Below, in pieces: positions 6,102 to 10,932 of a stretch of DNA of 10,932 nt (the stretch's first letter is position 1; the number at the start of each line of letters is the position of its first letter). The notes beneath the pieces are model-generated. The model was not told the origin of the DNA and did no database searches. It saw only the letters and a program-made list of their open reading frames with translations. The translations under genes and the position numbers were made by a program. This DNA comes from PALSA-1004 sp947474275 (GTDB lineage Bacteria > Pseudomonadota > Gammaproteobacteria > Burkholderiales > SG8-41). The stretch spans positions 1 to 10,932 of the forward strand of contig CANJHY010000159.1 of NCBI GenBank assembly GCA_947474275.1, in the 5' to 3' direction.

Positions 6102-7042
6102 CCGGCAAGCCGTGGCACGCGCGCCTGTGGAGCAGCATCGTATGCTGGTTCGACAGCAGCGCCGGGGCCGCGCAGATTTCGCGCGACGGCGCGCAGGCGC
6201 GGCAGATTGACTGGACGCGTGTCGTGCCTTTCGTCGGTTTGCATCTTGCCTGCCTGGCGGTGTTGTGGGTCGGCGTGAGTGCCACCGCAGTTGCCGTCGC
6301 GGCGGGTCTCTACGCGCTGCGCATGTTTGCAATCACCGGCTTTTATCACCGCTACTTCTCGCATTGCGCGTTTCGCACCTCGCGCGCCGCACAATTCGTG
6401 TTCGCGCTGCTCGCCGCGTCGGCCGTGCAGCGCGGCCCGTTGTGGTGGGCATCGCACCATCGCCATCACCACGCGCATGCAGACGAGCCGGAAGATGCGC
6501 ACTCGGCGCGCCAGCATGGATTCTGGTGGAGCCACATGGGCTGGTTCATGGCGCGCAAGAATTTCGCCGCGCGGCATGCGCTGATCGCCGATCTCTTACG
6601 TTACCCGGAACTGCGTTTTCTCGACCGCTTCGACGCGCTGGTGCCGCTGGCGCTGGCCGCAGCGCTGTATGCTGTGGGCGCTTTACTCGCGCACTTTGCG
6701 CCGGGCCTCGCGACCAACGGACTACAGTTTGTCGTGTGGGGATTCTGCATTTCGACCGTGGTGCTGTATCACGCGACTTTCACGACCAACTCGCTGGCCC
6801 ATCGCTTCGGCCGCCGTCGTTACGCGACGAGCGATGATTCGCGCAACAACCCCTGGCTCGCACTGCTGACTTTTGGCGAAGGCTGGCACAACAACCATCA
6901 CCACTATCCGGGCGCGGCGCGCCAGGGCTTTTACTGGTGGGAGATCGACTTTACATACTACGGGCTGCGCCTGCTGGCAGCACTTGGCATCATCTGGGAC
7001 TTGAAGCAGGTGCCCGCCGCAATGCTGAACGCGCGGCGTTAG
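6092..7042 (+). CDS. Membrane fatty acid (acyl-CoA/acyl-lipid) desaturase
   Basis: A 316-residue integral membrane di-iron desaturase of the stearoyl-CoA-desaturase superfamily, which introduces a cis double bond into an acyl chain using O2 and an electron donor. All three histidine boxes are present: HRYFSH (residues 86-91), HHRHHH (122-127, containing HxxHH-type ligands) and HNNHHH (266-271). Hydrophobic stretches flank the first two boxes. The short length fits bacterial members and there is no cytochrome b5 domain, so electrons must come from a separate ferredoxin or reductase. The start lies inside the lipocalin gene's end. ATG 6092 is the longest, but ATG 6098 forms an ATGA overlap with the lipocalin stop and is equally plausible. 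It may create the double bond that the Cfa-like methyltransferase encoded downstream acts on, or desaturate methylated chains. The chain position is not predictable from sequence. Confidence 0.92.
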   Translation: MEMTGKPWHARLWSSIVCWFDSSAGAAQISRDGAQARQIDWTRVVPFVGLHLACLAVLWVGVSATAVAVAAGLYALRMFAITGFYHRYFSHCAFRTSRAAQFVFALLAASAVQRGPLWWASHHRHHHAHADEPEDAHSARQHGFWWSHMGWFMARKNFAARHALIADLLRYPELRFLDRFDALVPLALAAALYAVGALLAHFAPGLATNGLQFVVWGFCISTVVLYHATFTTNSLAHRFGRRRYATSDDSRNNPWLALLTFGEGWHNNHHHYPGAARQGFYWWEIDFTYYGLRLLAALGIIWDLKQVPAAMLNARR

Positions 7043-7056
7043 AGCGGAGCGCCCGC

Positions 7057-8328
7057 ATGAAAATCGCCATCATCGGCAGCGGCATCGCCGGCAACGTGGT
7101 TGCGCACCGTTTGCACCGTGACCACGACATTACGGTGTTCGAGTCTGGCGGCCATATCGGCGGCCACACGCACACGCACGCGATCGAACTGAATGGCGAA
7201 AGTCACGCCATCGACACCGGTTTCATCGTGTTCAACGACTGGACTTATCCGCACTTCATTGCGTTGCTCGACGAACTGGGGGTCGAGTCGCAGGCAAGCG
7301 CGATGAGCTTCAGCGTGCGCAACGAGGCGAGCGGGCTCGAGTACAACGGCACCACGCTCAACACCCTGTTCGCGCAGCGGCGCAATCTGCTGCGGCCGTC
7401 GTTTCACCGCATGCTGCGCGACATCATGCGTTTCAACCGCGAAGCGCCGCGCCTGCTGGAAAGTGGTGCCGAGGTAGCGCTCGGCGAGTATTTGCGGGCG
7501 CACGCCTATTCCCGCGAGTTCATCACGGATTACCTGGTGCCGATGGGCGCTGCGATCTGGTCGACCGATCCCGCGCGCATGCTGGCGTTTCCGGCGCGCT
7601 ATTTCGTGCGCTTTTTTCACAACCACGGCATGTTGTCGGTGAATGCGCGGCCGCAGTGGCGCGCGATCCGCGGCGGCTCGGCGCGTTACGTGGAAAAGTT
7701 GGTGGCGCCGTTTCGCCACCGCGTCTGGCTCAATACGCCGGTCGAATCCGTACGGCGCATGCCCGATGGCGTGATGGTCAAGGCGCGCGGCGCGGAAGCC
7801 GCACGTTTCGATCAATTGTTCCTTGCCTGTCATGCGGACCAGGCCTTGCGCCTGCTCGCCGATGCGACGCCGCTCGAGCGCGAAGTGCTGGGCGCCATTC
7901 CCTATCAGGAAAACGAGGCGGTGCTGCACACCGATACATCGCTGTTGCCGCGTGCGCGCCGGGCGTGGGCGGCGTGGAACTACCACGTGCTGCGCGAAGA
8001 AGGCGAGCGGGTCGCGTTGACTTACAACATGAACATCCTGCAAAGCCTTGTTTCGCGCGAGACGTTTTGCGTGACGCTCAATCACAGCGCGGGCATTGAT
8101 CCCGACCGCATCATCAAGCGGCTGGTCTACCACCATCCGCTTTACACGCCTGCCGGCGTCGCTGCGCAGCAGCGGCAGGCGGAGGTAAACGGCGCGCGCC
8201 GCACCTACTTTTGCGGCGCCTACTGGCGCTTCGGTTTTCACGAGGACGGCGTAGTGAGCGCCATCGACGCCTTGCGCCATTTCGAGAGTACAGCCCATGC
8301 ACAGCGCGATCTATCACGGGTGGCTTAG
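7057..8328 (+). CDS. FAD-dependent amine-oxidase-like oxidoreductase of the Cfa/DUF1365 cluster
   Basis: A 423-residue flavoprotein with an N-terminal Rossmann fold. The dinucleotide motif is MKIAIIGSGIAG (GxGxxG at residues 7-12), with the ribose-binding acid at E29 in TVFESGGHIGGH. HAIDTGFIVFNDWTYP and NYHVLREEGERVALTYNMN are typical of the 'NAD/FAD-binding protein' found beside DUF1365 and Cfa. The C-terminal FCGAYWRFGFHEDGVVSAID closes the FAD site. Homologous flavoproteins paired with Cfa-like enzymes act on lipid-bound methylated chains in other bacteria, for example in 10-methyl and furan fatty acid synthesis. I cannot say which reaction (reduction or desaturation) this one performs. 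ATG 7057 has GGAG (7046-7049) at ideal spacing, and a longer open frame upstream overlaps the desaturase and is rejected. It follows the desaturase by 14 nt and overlaps DUF1365 by 32 nt. Confidence 0.88.
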   Translation: MKIAIIGSGIAGNVVAHRLHRDHDITVFESGGHIGGHTHTHAIELNGESHAIDTGFIVFNDWTYPHFIALLDELGVESQASAMSFSVRNEASGLEYNGTTLNTLFAQRRNLLRPSFHRMLRDIMRFNREAPRLLESGAEVALGEYLRAHAYSREFITDYLVPMGAAIWSTDPARMLAFPARYFVRFFHNHGMLSVNARPQWRAIRGGSARYVEKLVAPFRHRVWLNTPVESVRRMPDGVMVKARGAEAARFDQLFLACHADQALRLLADATPLEREVLGAIPYQENEAVLHTDTSLLPRARRAWAAWNYHVLREEGERVALTYNMNILQSLVSRETFCVTLNHSAGIDPDRIIKRLVYHHPLYTPAGVAAQQRQAEVNGARRTYFCGAYWRFGFHEDGVVSAIDALRHFESTAHAQRDLSRVA

Positions 8329-9136
8329 GCACCGCCGCTTTGCGCCGCAGGAGCATGAGTTCCGCTACCGCCTGTACTTCATGTACCTCGACCTGGCGGA
8401 GCTCGATACGGTGTTCCGCGGGCGCTGGCTGTGGTCGACGCGAAAAAAGGCGCTGGCGCGTTTCGATCGCGCCGATCATCTCGGCGATACGGCGATCCCG
8501 CTGGACGTCGCGGTGCGTGACCTGGTCGAAGCGCGCACGGCGCTACGCCCCAGCGGCCCGATCCGTCTGCTCACGCACCTGCGCTACTTCGGCCATTGCT
8601 TCAATCCGGTGAGTTTCTATTATTGTTTTGACGCTGAGGACACCCGGGTCGAGACCATCGTTGCGGAAGTCAACAACACGCCGTGGGGTGAACGCCATTG
8701 CTACGTGCTGAGCGAGCCGTCGCAGGTGCTGGCCGGGAACTACCGGCGCTATCGCAGTGCGAAGGCGATGCACGTTTCGCCTTTCATGCCGATGGACCTC
8801 GCCTACGACTGGGGTTTCAGCGCGCCGGATACGACCTTGAACGTGCATATGGCGCTGCATGGCGCGCCGCAGTCGCGGCACGTGTGCGACGGCAAAATTT
8901 TCGATTCGACCATGCAGTTGAAGCGTGCGCCGGTCAGCGGTCTGCAGCTTGCCGGCATGCTCGCGCGTTTTCCGCTGATGACCGTGCGGGTCGTCATCGC
9001 GATCCACTGGCAGGCGCTCAAGCTGTGGCTCAAAGGCGTGCCGGTTCATGCCCATCCGGCCGGGCTGCCATCGCGCGGCGAAGAGCAGTCAATATCCATT
9101 GCACAACGAGGCGCCCGCGCGGCGAAATCGACATGA
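8297..9136 (+). CDS. DUF1365 family protein
   Basis: A 279-residue DUF1365 protein. Family landmarks are IYHGWLRHRRFAPQEHEF at the N-terminus, LRYFGHCFNPVSFYYCFD, VEVNN-like AEVNNTPWGERHCYVL, KAMHVSPFMPMDLAYDW and a C-terminal RFPLMTVRVVIAIHWQALKL amphipathic or membrane-associated segment. DUF1365 almost always sits between the flavoprotein and a Cfa-like methyltransferase, as here, but its biochemical role is unresolved. A partner that presents lipid substrate at the membrane is an inference. It overlaps the flavoprotein gene by 32 nt, and its stop overlaps the next start (ATGA, 9133-9136), so the three genes are probably made in fixed proportion. Confidence 0.9.
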   Translation: MHSAIYHGWLRHRRFAPQEHEFRYRLYFMYLDLAELDTVFRGRWLWSTRKKALARFDRADHLGDTAIPLDVAVRDLVEARTALRPSGPIRLLTHLRYFGHCFNPVSFYYCFDAEDTRVETIVAEVNNTPWGERHCYVLSEPSQVLAGNYRRYRSAKAMHVSPFMPMDLAYDWGFSAPDTTLNVHMALHGAPQSRHVCDGKIFDSTMQLKRAPVSGLQLAGMLARFPLMTVRVVIAIHWQALKLWLKGVPVHAHPAGLPSRGEEQSISIAQRGARAAKST

Positions 9137-10416
9137 AGACGACGGCAGCAGAGTATCGACAATTGCATATGCCTTTGCGGGCGACGCCCAAGCCGCATTT
9201 TCTCGACGGTGTTGCCGCGCGATTGGTGCGCAGCCGGCTGAGCGGTCTTGAACACGGCGCACTGACGCTGATCGATGGTGAAAGCGTCGAGCGCTACGGC
9301 AAAGCCGGCGGACTTGGCGCGACCGTGCGCGTGCATGATCCGCGTTTCTACAGCGAGATTGCGTTCGGTGGCTCGATCGGCGCCGGCGAGGCGTACATGC
9401 AGGGCTACTGGAGCGTCGACGATCTCACCGCGCTCATGCGCATCCTGCTGCAGAACCGCGCCGTGCTCGACGGCATGGAAACCGGCGCCGCGCGCATCAC
9501 CGCGCCTTTGCAGCGCGCGTTGCACTGGACCGCGCGCAACACACGTACAGGCAGCCGGCGCAATATCGCCGCGCATTACGATCTCGGCAACGAATTCTTC
9601 CGCCTGTTTCTCGACCCGACACTCATGTATTCGAGCGCGGTGTTCGAGCGTGCCGGGATGACGCTGGAAGAAGCGTCGCTCGCCAAGCTCGACCGCATCT
9701 GCCGCAAGCTCGATCTCAAACCGTCTGACCACGTGCTAGAAATCGGCACCGGCTGGGGCGGTTTTGCATTGCACGCGGCGCGCCACTACGGCTGCCGCGT
9801 CACGACCACCACGATTTCAGGCCAGCAGTACCAGCTCGCGCGCGAACGGGTCGAGGCCGCCGGCCTCGCGGACCGCATTACCTTGCTGCGCGAAGATTAC
9901 CGCGACCTCACCGGGCGCTACGACAAGCTGGTGTCGATCGAAATGATAGAAGCGGTCGGACACCGGTTTTACGACACCTATTTCCGGAAATGCGGCGAAC
10001 TGCTCAAGCCCGACGGCATGATGCTGCTGCAGGCCATCACGATCGCCGACCAGCGCTACGCCGCGGCGCGCGACGCGGTGGACTTCATTCAGCGTTATAT
10101 TTTTCCCGGCAGCTGTATTCCATCGGTGACGGTAATGAGCGAGTCGATTGCGCGTGTCACCGACATGCGGGTTTTTCATCTGGAAGACATCGGGCCGCAT
10201 TACGCGACTACATTGAAGCGCTGGCGCGAAAACCTGTTCGCGAACATCGATGGCGTACGTGGCCTGGGCTACAGCGATGAGTTCATCCGCATGTGGGAGT
10301 TCTATCTCTGCTATTGCGAAGGCGGCTTCGACGAGCGCGTCATCGGCGATGTGCAGATGCTGATGGTGAAACCCGGCGCGCGGCCCGACCCGATAGTGCC
10401 GCCGCTCGCGCCGTAA
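9133..10416 (+). CDS. Cfa-like SAM-dependent phospholipid acyl-chain methyltransferase
   Basis: A 427-residue member of the cyclopropane-fatty-acyl-phospholipid synthase family, longer than E. coli Cfa (382 aa). An N-terminal lipid-binding domain is followed by the methyltransferase fold: YSSAVF (166-171), VLEIGTGWGG (GTGWGG 205-210), SIEMIEAVGHRFYDTYF (E273) and FIQRYIFPGSCIPS. Compared with the bicarbonate site of E. coli Cfa (C139, E239, H266, I268, Y317, as I recall it), Glu, Ile and Tyr are kept (E273, I302, Y357), but the Cys is Ser168 and the His is Gln300. Because bicarbonate is the base that closes the cyclopropane ring, this enzyme may instead leave a methyl-branched or methyl-alkene chain, as UfaM does. 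The start overlaps the DUF1365 stop (ATGA). The upstream part of the long open frame overlaps DUF1365 and is not real. Confidence 0.88.
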   Translation: MKTTAAEYRQLHMPLRATPKPHFLDGVAARLVRSRLSGLEHGALTLIDGESVERYGKAGGLGATVRVHDPRFYSEIAFGGSIGAGEAYMQGYWSVDDLTALMRILLQNRAVLDGMETGAARITAPLQRALHWTARNTRTGSRRNIAAHYDLGNEFFRLFLDPTLMYSSAVFERAGMTLEEASLAKLDRICRKLDLKPSDHVLEIGTGWGGFALHAARHYGCRVTTTTISGQQYQLARERVEAAGLADRITLLREDYRDLTGRYDKLVSIEMIEAVGHRFYDTYFRKCGELLKPDGMMLLQAITIADQRYAAARDAVDFIQRYIFPGSCIPSVTVMSESIARVTDMRVFHLEDIGPHYATTLKRWRENLFANIDGVRGLGYSDEFIRMWEFYLCYCEGGFDERVIGDVQMLMVKPGARPDPIVPPLAP

Positions 10417-10643
10417 TTGCAGGTCGCGCCCGCATTGCAGCGGCGACGGGTGGCGTGTTTCATTCTGAGCCCACACTTGATGCTGCTTTAGTCATGAACG
10501 ACTGCCAGCGGGAAAATCCTGACGCTCGCTGTTACGTTTCGTTTAGCCGATTAATAGTCACTCTGCATCCGGCTGCTGGCCAAAATTCCCCGACCTGTGG
10601 TGCCTGGAATGTTTGGGCATAATAGTCGGCAGGGGAGAGGCAA
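10417..10643. other. Post-operon spacer without a recognisable gene
   Basis: After the methyltransferase stop I see no gene with a recognisable product and no clear intrinsic terminator (no GC stem followed by a U-run). A 6-bp TTGCAG occurs twice (10418-10423 and 10434-10439). A CATAAT at 10618-10623, near the ribosome-site-like AGGGGAGAGG at 10631-10640, could be a weak promoter for the short ORF that follows, but the -35 region is poor. Base composition is less GC-rich than the operon, which suggests intergenic or decayed DNA. Confidence 0.4.
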
Positions 10644-10751
10644 ATGAATAAACGCCGCATCGGTCTGCAGATCGTGCTCGAGTTCCTGGCTTTTATTTCT
10701 CGGAAGATGGCAAATGCAAGAGTTATTTTGACAATGCACTCAGACTTTTAA
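10644..10751 (+). CDS. Short ORF with strong ribosome site, possibly a frameshifted small gene
   Basis: A 35-codon frame (start MNKRRIGLQIVLEFLAF) preceded by AGGGGAGAGG (10631-10640), whose GGAG is six nt from the ATG and is one of the clearest ribosome sites in the window. I do not recognise the product. From about 10682 a second frame reads VPGFYFSEDGKCKSYFDNAL, then RLLNLKA, and stops at 10763-10765. It looks more protein-like than the first frame's tail. The pair could be a small gene broken by one frameshift or a fusion of two remnants. There is no similarity I can name. Confidence 0.25.
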   Translation: MNKRRIGLQIVLEFLAFISRKMANARVILTMHSDF

Positions 10752-10802
10752 ATCTAAAAGCATGACCGGCGTCGGGCAGCGCGCGGTCGAGCCACCTTTT
10801 CG

Positions 10803-10932
10803 CTATTCCGAACCAACAAAACCGCTATCACATAGCTCGCCGAAGGCTTCCACCCGATTCCGACCTTTTCGTTTTGCGCAATAAAGACTCTTGTCGGCCT
10901 GCTCTATCAGTTCACCGCCACCACCATCATTG
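10803..10932 (-). CDS. C-terminal end of a GGDEF-domain (diguanylate cyclase) protein, cut by the window edge
   Basis: Reading the minus strand from the right edge gives GGGELIEQADKSLYCAKRKG, then RNRVEAFGELCDSGFVGSE and a TAG (complement of 10803-10805). The segment ELIEQADKSLYCAKRKGRNRV is the standard last helix and strand of GGDEF domains, which make the second messenger cyclic-di-GMP. The catalytic GGDEF loop itself lies outside the window, so activity cannot be judged. The gene converges on the lipid operon from the other strand and has no evident link to it. Confidence 0.88.
   Translation of the reverse strand, partial: NDGGGGELIEQADKSLYCAKRKGRNRVEAFGELCDSGFVGSE

Noticed and set aside
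7039..8298. A 419-codon open frame on the minus strand
   Set aside because: It is exactly antisense to the flavoprotein gene, with low-complexity Arg/His-rich sequence and no recognisable domain.
8698..9132. An upstream extension of the Cfa-like enzyme by 145 codons
   Set aside because: It overlaps DUF1365 in another frame. The ATGA overlap at 9133 is the natural start.
10494..10622. A 42-codon frame (MNDCQRENPDARCYV...) in the post-operon spacer
   Set aside because: It has no ribosome site and no recognisable similarity, and its composition is typical of random sequence.

Overview
The window is GC-rich DNA, by estimate, with an AT-rich promoter island near 1350-1440. It looks like the chromosome of a proteobacterium, most likely beta- or gamma-. 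The evidence is family content: a LitR/CarH-type B12 regulator, a proteobacterial Lon fragment, a DUF2126 remnant, and a Cfa/DUF1365/FAD-oxidoreductase set. The species cannot be named from this sequence alone.

Layout. Positions 1-1340 are a decayed left flank. It holds a small alanine/lysine-rich ORF of unknown function (8-211), a 3'-terminal fragment of lon (302-616) whose front is missing, and, facing it, a broken minus-strand remnant of a DUF2126 gene (635-1331) with one internal deletion and at least one further frameshift. Positions 1350-1440 are a compact regulatory island: an exact TATAAT -10 box, a near-perfect 18-bp direct repeat with copies 63 bp apart, and nested inverted repeats. 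The gene behind it (1441-2376) encodes a MerR-type adenosylcobalamin photoreceptor repressor (LitR/CarH) with its light-sensing Wx9EH and B12-binding ExHxxG motifs intact.

Nine plus-strand genes follow (2481-10416), mostly with stop/start overlaps or very short gaps. In order they encode a coclaurine-N-methyltransferase-like/Cfa-family methyltransferase, a DUF2878 membrane protein, a DUF1295 (steroid 5-alpha-reductase-like) membrane protein, a secreted DUF6134 protein, a Blc-type lipoprotein lipocalin, a three-His-box fatty acid desaturase, an FAD-dependent oxidoreductase, a DUF1365 protein and a Cfa-like fatty acid methyltransferase. From 10417 the operon ends in a mostly non-coding stretch with a short ORF. 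The extreme right edge carries the C-terminus of a minus-strand GGDEF (diguanylate cyclase) protein.

How they may work together (inference). Light destroys the B12 form that holds LitR on DNA, and the operon is de-repressed. The enzymes then remodel unsaturated acyl chains of membrane phospholipids: the desaturase supplies or adds double bonds, the Cfa-like enzyme methylates them, and the flavoprotein oxidises or reduces the product. The lipocalin and DUF6134 protein act in the periplasm or envelope. The Cfa-like enzyme lacks two of the bicarbonate-site residues of E. coli Cfa, which suggests a methyl-branched or methyl-alkene product rather than a cyclopropane. This resembles the methylated furan fatty acid pathway of alphaproteobacteria, which protects against membrane-damaging oxidants. 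The second methyltransferase and the DUF2878/DUF1295/DUF6134/lipocalin block are the least understood parts.
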